Below are positions 46,231 through 55,310 of a stretch of DNA of 64,000 nucleotides, in pieces. The translations under genes and the position numbers were made by a program. Source of the DNA: Bacteroidales bacterium UBA5197 (lineage in GTDB: Bacteria; Bacteroidota; Bacteroidia; Bacteroidales; Lentimicrobiaceae); contig DHVX01000025.1 in assembly GCA_002412885.1 (NCBI GenBank), positions 1 to 64,000 on the forward strand, written 5' to 3'. The notes under the pieces were generated by a model that saw only the letters and a program-made list of their open reading frames with translations, was not told where the DNA came from and made no database searches. Each line of letters begins with the position of its first letter. Position 1 is the stretch's first letter.

Positions 46231-46248
46231 AGCTGCTGTTTAGCAGCT
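46231..46248 (+). terminator. short hairpin, possible terminator of a small RNA
   Basis: A 7-bp stem (AGCTGCT with AGCAGCT) and a 4-nt loop followed by TTT and a mixed sequence. Weak as a terminator. It would end a transcript of about 170 nt from the promoter at 46066. Confidence 0.3.
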
Positions 46249-46297
46249 TTTCGGGTTTATTTTTAGCATAATCAATCATTATCAAGCAAAAAAAAAG

Positions 46298-46305
46298 TAA
46301 TTTTG
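46298..46305 (+). promoter_or_regulatory. -7 box TAATTTTG before nusB
   Basis: An exact TAnnTTTG match 47 nt upstream of the nusB ATG. Confidence 0.55.
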
Positions 46306-46352
46306 CCGATCAGAACAAAAGGGGTTTCAGTTCATTTACATAATTCAGTTCA

Positions 46353-47315
46353 ATGCTAAACAGAAGGCACTTAAGGGTTAAGGTATTGCAGGCGTTGTAC
46401 GCTCATTTCCAAACAGAAGGAAGTGAAGTGTCGCAGCAGGAAAAGAGGTTGGTTTCAAGTATTGAGAGTATTTACGATCTTTACATCTATTTATTGTCTT
46501 CATTGATCGAAGTCAGAGATTTTGCTTCGAACCGAATGGAAGACGCACGACTTAAATTTCTTCCTACCGAAGCCGAGTTAAACCCCAACACCCGATTTGT
46601 AGAGAATCGTTTTCTTGAGCAATTATCGGAAAACCGACGACTGAGAAAAAACATGCAGCGGATGTCGGTGTCATGGGCTGATCATCAGGAAATCATCCGG
46701 AAAATATTTCTGACTTTTCGCGATTCTGAAGTTTACACCGCTTACATGGAAAAGCCAAAAGTAAACTACCGCGATGAGAAAGATATCGTTCTTCACCTTT
46801 TTGGCGATTTTATGCTTGAAAGTGAGGCTTATACCAGTCTTTTTGAAGAGCATAATATTCACTGGGCCGACGATATTGATACAGCATCATCACTACTGGT
46901 AAAAACCATAAAAAAATGGGATGCAGACATGGATGAATTTCATGATCTTCCTCCATTGATGATAACACCTGATGAAGAAGGCGAAGACCTGATCAGAGAT
47001 TTTGTGCTGAAGCTTTTTCGCAAAACCATTGTCCACAAAGAAGAGTTTGATAAACTGATTGCTGACCGGGCTCAAAACTGGGACATTGAACGAATTGCAC
47101 TTCTTGATGTGATTCTGCTGAAGATGGCTCTGACTGAACTGACTGAATTTCCTACAATTCCGGTTAAGGTCACTTTAAACGAGTATATCGAAATTTCAAA
47201 AGAATACAGCACCCCAAGAAGCAGGCAATTTGTAAATGGAATGCTCGATAAGCTGGTTGTCGATTTGCGCGAAGCAGACCGGATCAATAAAATGGGTCGT
47301 GGACTTATAGATTAA
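46353..47315 (+). CDS. nusB: transcription antitermination factor NusB, long Bacteroidetes form
   Basis: A 320-residue protein, roughly twice the length of E. coli NusB. The N-terminal LNRRHLRVKVLQALYAHFQTEG is the standard NusB start and the C-terminal third has the NusB core (WDIERIALLDVILLKMALTELTEFPTIPVKVTLNEYIEISK, ending FVNGMLDKL). The middle (~60-200) is a lineage-typical insertion. NusB with NusE binds boxA in rRNA leaders and promotes antitermination. It heads a plus-strand cluster nusB-(GNAT)-DUF1573-yajC-ybbR-coaE that is widespread in Bacteroidetes. Confidence 0.95.
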   Translation: MLNRRHLRVKVLQALYAHFQTEGSEVSQQEKRLVSSIESIYDLYIYLLSSLIEVRDFASNRMEDARLKFLPTEAELNPNTRFVENRFLEQLSENRRLRKNMQRMSVSWADHQEIIRKIFLTFRDSEVYTAYMEKPKVNYRDEKDIVLHLFGDFMLESEAYTSLFEEHNIHWADDIDTASSLLVKTIKKWDADMDEFHDLPPLMITPDEEGEDLIRDFVLKLFRKTIVHKEEFDKLIADRAQNWDIERIALLDVILLKMALTELTEFPTIPVKVTLNEYIEISKEYSTPRSRQFVNGMLDKLVVDLREADRINKMGRGLID

Positions 47316-47319
47316 TGCC

Positions 47320-47766
47320 ATGAAAAGCACTGATGGCTTTTATATCAGAGATTATCAACCTATTGATTATGATAAGGTTGAAAGATTCTGGGATGCCAGT
47401 GGTCTTGGAGGTAAACATCGGGGTGATGATGCATCCATTATTCAGGAAACACTCGATGCCGGTGGATATCTGCTGATACTTTGCAGCGATTCTGCCGAAA
47501 TAATTGGAACATCATGGCTTACCACCGATAAGCGACGCACATATCTTCATCATTTTGGTATTGCAGAACCTTACAGGGGCAAAGGACTTTCAAAATTATT
47601 GCTCAGTGCTTCCATGAAAATCGCAGCTAAGATTGGTTTTCAGGTGAAGATTGAAGTTCACAGGAACAATAACATAGCCCTTAATTTGTATGAATCTGCA
47701 GGATTTAAACCACTTGGAGATTATGATGTATTCATTATCAGGGATATGACTTCCCTAAAGGATTAA
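47320..47766 (+). CDS. GNAT-family N-acetyltransferase
   Basis: A 148-residue acetyltransferase. Conserved GNAT motif A is GIAEPYRGKGLSKLLL (acetyl-CoA pyrophosphate loop RGKGLS), followed by IEVHRNNNIALNLYESAGFK (motif B). It starts 4 nt after nusB, so the two are probably co-transcribed. The substrate cannot be read from the sequence; it may be an insertion in an otherwise conserved nusB-DUF1573 arrangement. Confidence 0.9.
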   Translation: MKSTDGFYIRDYQPIDYDKVERFWDASGLGGKHRGDDASIIQETLDAGGYLLILCSDSAEIIGTSWLTTDKRRTYLHHFGIAEPYRGKGLSKLLLSASMKIAAKIGFQVKIEVHRNNNIALNLYESAGFKPLGDYDVFIIRDMTSLKD

Positions 47767-47834
47767 ATTACCCGGAATTTCCATCTCCCGATTTAAACAT
47801 CTTGATTTTTAGTCAGGAGCTTGCCCTTTTTACT

Positions 47835-47842
47835 TAATTTTG
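47835..47842 (+). promoter_or_regulatory. -7 box TAATTTTG for the DUF1573-yajC unit
   Basis: An exact TAnnTTTG match; 41 nt further lies the ATG at 47884. It overlaps the region of alternative upstream starts, which argues for the 47884 start. Confidence 0.55.
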
Positions 47843-47883
47843 CAATGTTTAAATTGTATCAAAGCTTATTAACCCGATTTGTA

Positions 47884-48366
47884 ATGAAGAATTTTAGTTT
47901 TTTAGTTTTGCAAAGGAGTTTTGTTCTCTTTTCTTTACTTTTTGCTTTTGCCTGCGGAAACCAAAGTGGAAACAATGAACTTTTGTCAGGGGATGTTGTA
48001 AAAAATCCCAATACGGCTGGTGGCAAAGAAGCCGGTAATATGCCTGTTCTTGAATTTGAAAAAGATTTTCATGATTTTGGAAGGGTAATTCAAGGAGAGA
48101 AAGTATCCTATGGTTTTAAGTTTAAGAACAGTGGCAAATCTGATCTCATCATTTCAAAGGTGAGTACTTCCTGTGGATGTACTGTTCCTGAATTTCCTAA
48201 AACACCCATTAAACCGGGAGAAACCAAAAAGATTGATGTTAAATTTGATTCTGAAAACCGTCGTGGATTCCAGAACAAAACCATAACCATCATCAGCAAT
48301 ACCCAACCCAATTCTCAGGTACTCAGGATCAAGGCTGAAATTATGCTTCCCGAGGAAATCCGATGA
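47884..48366 (+). CDS. DUF1573 lipoprotein
   Basis: A 160-residue lipoprotein. The ATG at 47884 (MKNFSFLVLQ) is chosen because a -7 box lies just upstream and it gives a short signal with lipobox FAFAC, Cys24. The DUF1573 domain (Ig-like, ~60-160) is clear: FDFHDFGRVIQGEKVSYGFKF-type start (actual text EKDFHDFGRVIQGE), SKVSTSCGCTVPEFPKTPI and KPGETKKIDVKFDSENRRGF. The function is unknown. It usually neighbours yajC, as here, 36 nt upstream. Confidence 0.88.
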   Translation: MKNFSFLVLQRSFVLFSLLFAFACGNQSGNNELLSGDVVKNPNTAGGKEAGNMPVLEFEKDFHDFGRVIQGEKVSYGFKFKNSGKSDLIISKVSTSCGCTVPEFPKTPIKPGETKKIDVKFDSENRRGFQNKTITIISNTQPNSQVLRIKAEIMLPEEIR

Positions 48367-48402
48367 TTTTTAATTCTGAATGTTTAACCTAATCATACAC
48401 AA

Positions 48403-48723
48403 ATGCTCACATCAACATTATTAATGGCCCCTACCGAAGGGGGAGGCGGATACAGTTCATTTATACTGCTCGCACTTCTCATGGTGGTATTTTACTTCTT
48501 CTTTATCAGGCCTCAGGCTAAAAAAGCAAAGGACTTACGCAAGTATCGCGAAGCACTCAAAAAAGGCGACAAGATTGTTACCATCGGAGGTCTGCATGGT
48601 AAAATAGTTGAAGTCCAGGAAACTACATTCACCATCGAAGTTGAAGATGGCACCAGAATGCGTTTCGAAAAGTCAGCTATTGCCGGTGATTCAAGCGATC
48701 AGCTTGCAAATCAGCAGAAATAG
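48403..48723 (+). CDS. yajC: preprotein translocase subunit YajC
   Basis: A 106-residue single-span membrane protein of the SecDF-YajC complex. One helix (about 21-37; ILLALLMVVFYFFFIRPQ) with the hallmark FIRPQAKKAKD, then the small beta domain (LKKGDKIVTIGGLHGKI, DGTRMRFEKSAI). Ordinary length. It is part of the nusB-to-coaE cluster. Confidence 0.96.
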   Translation: MLTSTLLMAPTEGGGGYSSFILLALLMVVFYFFFIRPQAKKAKDLRKYREALKKGDKIVTIGGLHGKIVEVQETTFTIEVEDGTRMRFEKSAIAGDSSDQLANQQK

Positions 48724-48743
48724 GCATTTCTACTAATTATTCA

Positions 48744-49754
48744 GTGCAAGTGAAGGGGTCTAAGTTCACATTCTTATCCGGAATATTAAAGCCTCTAGAC
48801 GGGAAGCTTCGTTACAAGCTTTCCGTCTTTTTGGTTTGTGTATTGTTATCCTCCATAATGTGGGGAATGATAAAGCTTACCCATGATTATGATGTAACGG
48901 TTCGGTTTAAAGTTGAAGCTGCTTCACTGCCCAAAGACCGAATTCTTGTCGGTAATCCTGATTCTGTGATTTCTATCACTGTCAGAGCTAAGGGATTGGA
49001 TTATTATTCACGCCTTTTGTCTGCACAACTAAAACCTTTGTATTTCAATCTGAATGATCTCAAATTAAAACGTTCAGGCGATCGCTATACAGGTTATCTG
49101 CGTACATCGCGCAACACACGGTTGATTCTTGATCAGCTGCCTTCCGGTATTGAAATTCTGTCCATTGACCCTGATACCCTGCACTTTATCTTCGAGAGGA
49201 GTTTCAGTAAAAAAATTGCAATACGACCTGATGTTTCTCTCAAGTTTTCACGGCAGTATAATTTGTACGATTCAATTACAGTTATCCCTGATTCTGTTTT
49301 GGTATCAGGGCGCAAAGAAATACTGGACACACTCAGGTATATTTCTACTGAAAATAAAAGTTATACAAACCTGAATAAGGGACTCACTGAAAAATTACGA
49401 TTAATTAACCCCGGATTTTATCCTCCTGTAAAATTCTCGGTTGACAGTGCTGAGCTCAGGCTTAGTGTTGAAAAATTTACAGAAGCGCAGGTTGAGGTGC
49501 CTGTAGAGCTTATTCATGATTCACCGTCCGGCTCAACATACAAAACATTTCCCGAAAAATTAACCCTCACATGTTTGATTGCCATGAAGGATTACAACCG
49601 CCTTGATCCTTCGTTGTTTACAGTTGTTGCCAATACTGACGCCCTTAAAGAATCGTCTGACAGGCGAATTCCTGTAAAAGTAATTGCTGCTCCGCTTTTT
49701 ATAAAAGTAATTAAGATTGAACCGGACAAGGTTGAGTATTTGATAATTAAGTAG
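48744..49754 (+). CDS. YbbR-like domain protein
   Basis: A 336-residue membrane-anchored protein with one N-terminal transmembrane helix (26-45) and an extracytoplasmic part with YbbR-like repeats (VRFKVEAASLPKDRILVGNPDSVISITVRA-type, split here as VRFKVEAASLPKD and SVISITVRAKG). The start codon is GTG at 48744 (another GTG two codons later). In Firmicutes the YbbR protein CdaR regulates a diadenylate cyclase, but no cyclase gene lies here. Role in Bacteroidetes unknown. It lies 20 nt after yajC. Confidence 0.85.
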   Translation: MQVKGSKFTFLSGILKPLDGKLRYKLSVFLVCVLLSSIMWGMIKLTHDYDVTVRFKVEAASLPKDRILVGNPDSVISITVRAKGLDYYSRLLSAQLKPLYFNLNDLKLKRSGDRYTGYLRTSRNTRLILDQLPSGIEILSIDPDTLHFIFERSFSKKIAIRPDVSLKFSRQYNLYDSITVIPDSVLVSGRKEILDTLRYISTENKSYTNLNKGLTEKLRLINPGFYPPVKFSVDSAELRLSVEKFTEAQVEVPVELIHDSPSGSTYKTFPEKLTLTCLIAMKDYNRLDPSLFTVVANTDALKESSDRRIPVKVIAAPLFIKVIKIEPDKVEYLIIK

Positions 49755-49872
49755 CACGACTTTAGTTTAAAATAAGCATTTCTTATAGGTTTAAAACAAA
49801 TTTTTCTTATAACTTGATTAGAATTGTGAAATATTAGCGGACTTTCTCAGCTAACATATGTAAAATATTGAA

Positions 49873-49880
49873 TACATTTG
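49873..49880 (+). promoter_or_regulatory. -7 box TACATTTG upstream of coaE
   Basis: An exact TAnnTTTG match in the 266-bp gap between ybbR and coaE, about 140 nt before the coaE ATG. Confidence 0.45.
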
Positions 49881-50020
49881 CAGGACAAAATTCACACGAG
49901 ATACAATTCGATTCCGATTTAATCCTTAAAGTCAATTGAGTTTTGATCCGGCTGAATTTTCATCAGGATTGGGTAAGTTGTCGAAAAAATCTTGTAGGTT
50001 TGTATTCAGATAGTTCACTG

Positions 50021-50638
50021 ATGTTAAAAATAGGTCTTACCGGAAGTATAGGAAGCGGAAAATCCACCATAGCATCTCTTTTCAGGGTGCTGGGTATTCC
50101 TGTGTATATTGCTGATATAGAGGCCAAAAAGTTTTTGAGTGATCCTGAGGTAATTTTGAAAATTACGGCTATGGCAGGTGATGACGTACTGACATCTGAA
50201 GGCGAAATAAACCGCAGGGTACTGGCAGCCAAAGTGTTCGGAGATCCGGAAAAACTTCAGGAACTGAATTCAATCATTCATCCCCGGGTGAGGAATCATT
50301 TTATGGAGTGGGCTGAAATACATAAACAAAGTCCCTACATCATACAGGAATCGGCAATTATTTTTGAGTCCGGGTTTTATACCATGTTCGATTTAATTAT
50401 TGTTGTTTCAGCTCCTGAAGAAGAGCGTATCAGCCGGGTAATTCTGCGCGATGGATTTAAACGCGAAGAAGTAATCTCACGAATCGAGAATCAATGGCCT
50501 GAGTATCTGAAGATTGAAAAAGCCAACTTTGAAATCAAAAACAGCGATGTTGATATAGCAATTCCTCAGGTACTTAAAATTCATCAAGAAATCCTCAATA
50601 TTTCAAAAACAAGATCAGCGCAAAAATGGAAGAAATAG
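50021..50638 (+). CDS. coaE: dephospho-CoA kinase
   Basis: A 205-residue P-loop kinase for the last step of coenzyme A synthesis. The ATG at 50021 is chosen because the family begins MLKIGLTGSIGSGKST with the P-loop at residues 7-16; an in-frame upstream ATG at 49943 only adds unrelated sequence. YIADIEAKKFLSDPE, INRRVLAAKVFGD, HPRVRNHF and QESAIIFESGF match CoaE. It overlaps the next gene by 13 nt. Confidence 0.95.
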   Translation: MLKIGLTGSIGSGKSTIASLFRVLGIPVYIADIEAKKFLSDPEVILKITAMAGDDVLTSEGEINRRVLAAKVFGDPEKLQELNSIIHPRVRNHFMEWAEIHKQSPYIIQESAIIFESGFYTMFDLIIVVSAPEEERISRVILRDGFKREEVISRIENQWPEYLKIEKANFEIKNSDVDIAIPQVLKIHQEILNISKTRSAQKWKK

Positions 50639-51159
50639 TTTTAGGAATTGGCTCAAGGGTAGAGCACCCTCAATTTGGGAAAGGAGTAATTATACAGGTG
50701 AGAACCGATGCCTGGGAAATTACATTTATTGAAAACGGAACCCGCATCATTCAGCGCGATTTTCCTGGCCTCAGGGTCATGGAAGCTGTTGAAACGCCCA
50801 CTGATATTGCTACCTACGAAAAAATGGAGAAAAGTCTGATCAGGGTTTTACGCCGGTTTACCGATCTTCAGGAAACGGTGCCCCTTGGTCAGAAATGGGT
50901 AGGCGGAAGAATGGTACTGTACCCCGGAGATACTTCATTAAAAGAGAAAGAAATTCCTATTGACGCATTTTTTCACAAAATTGTAATGGTTCGTGACCGG
51001 CTCCGGGTTATGGAACAGCGCGTAAATTCCAGCGCCCTCAGCGATGAGGATAAAGTCAATATTCAGCAATATATCACTCGTATTTACGGAAGTCTTACAA
51101 CTTTCAATGTGCTGTTTAAAGACAAGGACGATTATTTTGTGGGAGATAAAGGAACCTGA
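50626..51159 (+). CDS. conserved protein with N-terminal UvrD/PcrA-tail-like Tudor motif
   Basis: A 177-residue soluble protein starting inside the end of coaE. The N-terminal segment GIGSRVEHPQFGKGVII resembles the (R/K)VxHxxFGxGxV motif of the UvrD/PcrA C-terminal Tudor-like domain, which binds RNA polymerase or nucleic acids. The rest (~60-177) is helical with no recognised motif. I recall it as a Bacteroidetes conserved protein of unknown function. The 13-nt overlap with coaE indicates co-translation. Confidence 0.75.
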   Translation: MEEIVLGIGSRVEHPQFGKGVIIQVRTDAWEITFIENGTRIIQRDFPGLRVMEAVETPTDIATYEKMEKSLIRVLRRFTDLQETVPLGQKWVGGRMVLYPGDTSLKEKEIPIDAFFHKIVMVRDRLRVMEQRVNSSALSDEDKVNIQQYITRIYGSLTTFNVLFKDKDDYFVGDKGT

Positions 51160-51345
51160 ATTTTCTGAAAGTGTTTGCCGGAATTTAGAACATTATGCGG
51201 TTTTGGATGTTAAACGCGCATGTTTCCCATCATAAATTTAATCATTCTTTCTCAGGCTTTTTATTGATTAATTTCTTTCTTAATGCAACCAATAAAAGTG
51301 CCGCTAGTCTGAAAAATAAGTTTCACCATTTCTTGAAAGCAAATT

Positions 51346-53613
51346 ATGTTATTTGATCTTGATCTCATTCAAAAGGTTTATGCCTCGATGCATGAACGCG
51401 TTAAAGCTGCCCGTCAGCTAGTTGGACGTCCACTTACATTAAGCGAAAAAATTCTTTATGCCCACTTATTTGATGCCTTGCCGGCTCATGAGTTAAAGCG
51501 TGGCATCGATTATGTAAACTTTGCTCCCGATAGGGTAGCCATGCAGGATGCAACAGCTCAAATGGCCTTGCTTCAGTTTATGAATGCAGGTCGTAATACA
51601 ACTGCAGTGCCTTCTACGGTGCATTGCGATCACCTGATTCAGGCACAAACCGGAGCCAAAGCTGACCTTGATTTCGCATTGGAACAAAACAAAGAAGTAT
51701 TTGATTTTCTGCAATCGGTTTCCAATAAATATGGAATTGGTTTCTGGAAACCCGGCGCGGGCATCATACATCAGGTTGTTCTTGAAAACTATGCATTTCC
51801 TGGTGGAATGATGATTGGTACCGACTCCCATACGGTGAATGCCGGCGGTTTAGGTATGATTGCCATTGGCGTTGGTGGCGCAGATGCTGTTGATGTGATG
51901 GCTGGAATGGCATGGGAACTTAAAATGCCAAAGCTGATCGGAGTAAAACTTACAGGTCGCCTGAACGGCTGGGCTTCTGCAAAAGATGTGATTCTAAAAG
52001 TTGCAGGAATACTAACTGTAAAAGGTGGAACCGGCGCCATTGTTGAGTATTTTGGTGAGGGCGCTGATTCAATTTCTGCAACCGGCAAAGGAACAATCTG
52101 TAATATGGGCGCCGAAATTGGTGCCACTACTTCCATTTTCGGTTACGATCAGAAAATGAGTGTTTATCTCAAAGAAACAGGCAGAGCGCTGATTGCAGAA
52201 ATGGCTGATAAAATCATTTCTGATCTGCGCCCTGATGATGAAATCAATCTGAATCCTGAAAAATACTACGATCAACTGATCGAAATCAATCTTTCAGAAC
52301 TCGAACCACATATCAATGGTCCGTTTACACCGGATGCAGCTTATGGAATCTCGGATTTCGTGAAGATAGCTCAGGAGAAAAATTACCCTTTAACACTTGA
52401 AGTCGGATTGATCGGCTCATGTACAAATTCCTCCTACGAAGATCTTACACGTGCCGCCTCCGTTGCCCGTCAGGCAAAAGAAAAGAAGTTGAAAGTGAAG
52501 ACTGAATTTATAGTTACTCCCGGTTCTGAAATGATCAGATACACTACCGAACGCGATGGACTGCTCGGTATCTTTGAAGAAATTGGCGGAGTGGTGATGG
52601 CCAATGCCTGCGGGCCGTGCATCGGTCAGTGGAAACGTCACACCGATGACCCTTTGCGGAAAAATTCAATTATTACGTCTTTTAACAGGAATTTTGCCAA
52701 ACGAAACGATGGAAATCCAAACACGCATGGATTTGTAGCTTCACCTGAGATTGTAACTGCAATGACCATTGCGGGAAATCTGACTTTTAACCCAATGACA
52801 GACAAATTGCTGAATGAAGATGGTGAATGGGTTTCGCTTGATTTGCCGGAAGGACTTGAACTTCCGCCAAACGGTTTTGAAGTTCAGGATGCCGGTTATG
52901 TTGCTCCATTTGAAGACGGAAGCCAGATAGAAGTTGTGGTGAAACCCGATTCAAACCGTCTGGAGCTATTGCAGCCTTTCCCGGCATGGGATGGTAATGA
53001 TATGAAAGGGCTTCGTTTGCTTATCAAAGCCAAAGGAAAGTGCACCACCGATCATATTTCGATGGCCGGGCCCTGGTTGAGATTCAGAGGACATCTTGAT
53101 AATATTTCTGACAATATGCTGATTGGAGCGGTCAATTATTTTAACGAACAAACCAATTCGGTAAAGAATTGTATTTCAGGTGAGTATGGAGCTGTTCCGG
53201 CAACTGCACGGGCATACAAAGCTGCCGGAATCGGTTCAATTGTGGTTGGTGACGAAAACTATGGAGAAGGCTCTTCGCGTGAACATGCAGCCATGGAACC
53301 CCGGCATCTTGGAGTGAAAGTTGTGCTGGTGAAATCGTTTGCCAGAATTCATGAAACCAACCTTAAAAAGCAGGGAATGCTGGCACTTACATTCGCAAAC
53401 AAAAGCGATTACGAAAGGATTCAGGAAGATGATGTAATTTCGGTTATTGGTCTGTCTGATTTCAAGCCAGAAAAACCTTTCACCGTATTACTCGAGCATT
53501 CCGATGGAACTTTTGAATCAATTGCAGTGAATCATACCTATAATGAAGCACAAATTGAATGGTTTGTTGCCGGAAGTGCGTTAAATCTCATCAGGCAACA
53601 CATAGATAAGTAG
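51346..53613 (+). CDS. acn: aconitate hydratase
   Basis: A 755-residue aconitase of the mitochondrial-like type found in Bacteroidetes; converts citrate to isocitrate. [4Fe-4S] ligands are Cys359 (IGSCTNSS), Cys422 and Cys425 (ANACGPCIGQW). Active-site landmarks include GTDSHTVNAGGLGM (158-171), SFNRNFAKRNDG and the C-terminal swivel domain motif GDENYGEGSSREHAAMEPRHLG. The length matches the family. The gene has its own terminator and seems monocistronic. With the E2 gene further right it points to a working oxidative branch of the TCA cycle. Confidence 0.96.
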   Translation: MLFDLDLIQKVYASMHERVKAARQLVGRPLTLSEKILYAHLFDALPAHELKRGIDYVNFAPDRVAMQDATAQMALLQFMNAGRNTTAVPSTVHCDHLIQAQTGAKADLDFALEQNKEVFDFLQSVSNKYGIGFWKPGAGIIHQVVLENYAFPGGMMIGTDSHTVNAGGLGMIAIGVGGADAVDVMAGMAWELKMPKLIGVKLTGRLNGWASAKDVILKVAGILTVKGGTGAIVEYFGEGADSISATGKGTICNMGAEIGATTSIFGYDQKMSVYLKETGRALIAEMADKIISDLRPDDEINLNPEKYYDQLIEINLSELEPHINGPFTPDAAYGISDFVKIAQEKNYPLTLEVGLIGSCTNSSYEDLTRAASVARQAKEKKLKVKTEFIVTPGSEMIRYTTERDGLLGIFEEIGGVVMANACGPCIGQWKRHTDDPLRKNSIITSFNRNFAKRNDGNPNTHGFVASPEIVTAMTIAGNLTFNPMTDKLLNEDGEWVSLDLPEGLELPPNGFEVQDAGYVAPFEDGSQIEVVVKPDSNRLELLQPFPAWDGNDMKGLRLLIKAKGKCTTDHISMAGPWLRFRGHLDNISDNMLIGAVNYFNEQTNSVKNCISGEYGAVPATARAYKAAGIGSIVVGDENYGEGSSREHAAMEPRHLGVKVVLVKSFARIHETNLKKQGMLALTFANKSDYERIQEDDVISVIGLSDFKPEKPFTVLLEHSDGTFESIAVNHTYNEAQIEWFVAGSALNLIRQHIDK

Positions 53614-53632
53614 ATTGCAAAAACTGAATTTT

Positions 53633-53664
53633 CGCCGGAGGATGTTTTCTTCCGGCGTTTTTTT
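53633..53664 (+). terminator. intrinsic terminator after aconitase
   Basis: A 7-bp GC-rich stem (CGCCGGA with TCCGGCG), 11-nt loop and seven T, 20 nt after the stop codon. Confidence 0.85.
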
Positions 53665-53805
53665 GCAAAAAGCCTGAATCAGCATAGATTTCCGAAGGAA
53701 ATCATGTAAAACATCTAAGATTAATCTTGTTTTGCCGGATTCTGCAATTGGTTGCAATAATTGTAAAAGAAATGCGTTTGACATCAATAATTATCGCAGC
53801 TGTTT

Positions 53806-53813
53806 TACTTTTG
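53806..53813 (+). promoter_or_regulatory. -7 box TACTTTTG before porQ
   Basis: An exact TAnnTTTG match 28 nt upstream of the porQ GTG start. Confidence 0.6.
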
Positions 53814-53841
53814 CAAATGACATATTAAAAACCCTATTCAC

Positions 53842-54921
53842 GTGACGCTACGACTTTCTGCAATCATCCTGAGTATTTTTCAGTTATTTACAGTACTGAA
53901 TTCCAACGCACAAATCGGAGGATCAAGTACATACCGGTTTCTTAACCTGCCAAACTCTCCGCGCGTAGCAGCTATGGGCGGGAATTTTGTAGCTATTGCT
54001 GATAATGATCTGTCAATAGGGTTAAACAATCCATCGCTGATCAACAGTGAAATGCACAATGCCGTTTCGCTGAATTTTGTTGATTATTTTTCTGACATCA
54101 ACTATGGATTTGCTAGTTATTCGCGGACTTACGACAAAATCGGCAGTTTTGCAACCAGCATGCAATACATCAATTACGGAAGGTTTACATATACTGATGA
54201 AACAGGCATACTGCCTGAAGATGCCGGAGAATTTTCGGCAGGAGAGTTTGCACTCGTCATGGGTTGGGGACGCCGTCTGGATTCATTGTTCAGCATCGGA
54301 GCCAATCTGAAAACCATCTATTCAGCTTTTGAAACCTACAATTCAGTTGGTCTCGGTGTAGACGTTTCAGGAACTTATCATGCCCGATCGGGTTTTACAG
54401 CATCACTTATTGCCAGAAACATAGGACGTCAGTTAACAACTTATACATCCGGAAATACCGAAGCTCTGCCTTTTGAAATTCAATTGGGGATTTCAAAACG
54501 TTTGCAACATCTGCCGTTCCGCTACTCGGTTTTGCTCACAAATCTTCAGAAATGGGATCTTACTTATTTCGATCCGGCCGAAGACATAGTTGATCCGTTT
54601 ACCGGAGAAGTCAAAACAAAAAGCAAAGCCGGCGAATTTGCCGATAAGGCCATGCGCCATGTGGTGATAGGAGGGGAGTTTATTCCAACCAAAAACTTCA
54701 GTTTCCGATTGGGTTATAATTATCAGCGTCGACAGGAAATGAAAATCGAAAGCAAACGTTCAACCGTTGGTTTTTCATGGGGTTTTGGTCTGAAAGTCTC
54801 GAAATTTAATTTCTCCTATGCCCGTTCCGCTTATCATCTGGCGGGTTCTCCCAACTTCCTGAGTATTGCCTTTAACTTGTCAGACTTTGCCGGAAATAAA
54901 TCCGAAGAGATTAGTCAGTAA
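53842..54921 (+). CDS. porQ: type IX secretion system protein PorQ
   Basis: A 359-residue outer-membrane beta-barrel protein. The start is GTG at 53842, giving signal peptide 1-24 (ending NSNAQ). The mature N-terminus GGSSTYRFLNLPNSPRVAAMGG and DNDLSIGLNNPSLIN are characteristic of PorQ, a FadL-like barrel that belongs with PorZ/PorU/PorV to the attachment complex acting on T9SS cargo. The barrel ends FLSIAFNLSDF. The three sorting-domain proteins at 2.9-7.3 and 15.1-17.3 kb would be its clients. Porin PorQ is present but no other T9SS gene is in the window. Confidence 0.92.
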   Translation: MTLRLSAIILSIFQLFTVLNSNAQIGGSSTYRFLNLPNSPRVAAMGGNFVAIADNDLSIGLNNPSLINSEMHNAVSLNFVDYFSDINYGFASYSRTYDKIGSFATSMQYINYGRFTYTDETGILPEDAGEFSAGEFALVMGWGRRLDSLFSIGANLKTIYSAFETYNSVGLGVDVSGTYHARSGFTASLIARNIGRQLTTYTSGNTEALPFEIQLGISKRLQHLPFRYSVLLTNLQKWDLTYFDPAEDIVDPFTGEVKTKSKAGEFADKAMRHVVIGGEFIPTKNFSFRLGYNYQRRQEMKIESKRSTVGFSWGFGLKVSKFNFSYARSAYHLAGSPNFLSIAFNLSDFAGNKSEEISQ

Positions 54922-55213
54922 TGCGTTTTAAATCCTGAGATTTTTTTGCGGATCTTAATCAATGTCGTTTAGCTAAGACTTCGGATTTGTAGTAAAGTGA
55001 ATCAAATATCCTTCGACTCTGCTACCAATGACAGATTGTCATTTTATCCTTCGACTCCGCTCAGGAGGACATCGTACAGGGTTGAATATGAGTTTGTTAA
55101 ATGAAGAAATGCTCCACTAACACGAATGTCACACTGAGTCCCGCACGTGCGGGAAAGACGATATTCCTTAACTAAACGAAATTGTATCTTAATTAGAAAA
55201 GATTCTTTCTCAC

Positions 55214-55256
55214 AAATGCCTGATGTTGAATCATAAACTTCAATAGTCAGGCATTT
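55214..55256 (+). terminator. long hairpin between porQ and ispH
   Basis: A 17-bp stem with one G-T pair (AAATGCCTGATGTTGAA with TTCAATA and TCAGGCATTT; one bulged base) and an 8-nt loop, followed by T-rich sequence. It probably terminates porQ transcription before the ispH promoter. Confidence 0.7.
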
Positions 55257-55310
55257 ATTTTTTCAGATGCTGAACATCATAACTCTTTAAAGCATTCTCC
55301 TTGCTTTTCG

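Larger units (their letters stand above)
45969..46352. other. intergenic region between parA and nusB, possible small RNA
   Basis: This 384-bp gap holds mirror-image -7 boxes (46032-46039 minus, 46066-46073 plus) and a third plus-strand box (46298-46305) near nusB. Between 46080 and 46250 there are short stems (TTCC/GGAA near 46136, CCGAA/TTCGG near 46205, AGCTGCT/AGCAGCT at 46231-46248). An isolated TTATCAACA, one base off a DnaA box, lies near 46100. No coding region seen. Confidence 0.45.

Noticed and set aside
45969..46352. tRNA, rRNA or CRISPR in the intergenic regions
   Set aside because: I looked for cloverleaf ends, rRNA-like blocks and regularly spaced direct repeats through all gaps above 150 bp and saw none; a covariance search would be needed to be sure.
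53836..53846. CACGTG-containing strings as parS sites
   Set aside because: Several CACGTG cores occur (for example near 53840 and 55145), but none is flanked by the full parS consensus with the outer GTT/AAC arms.
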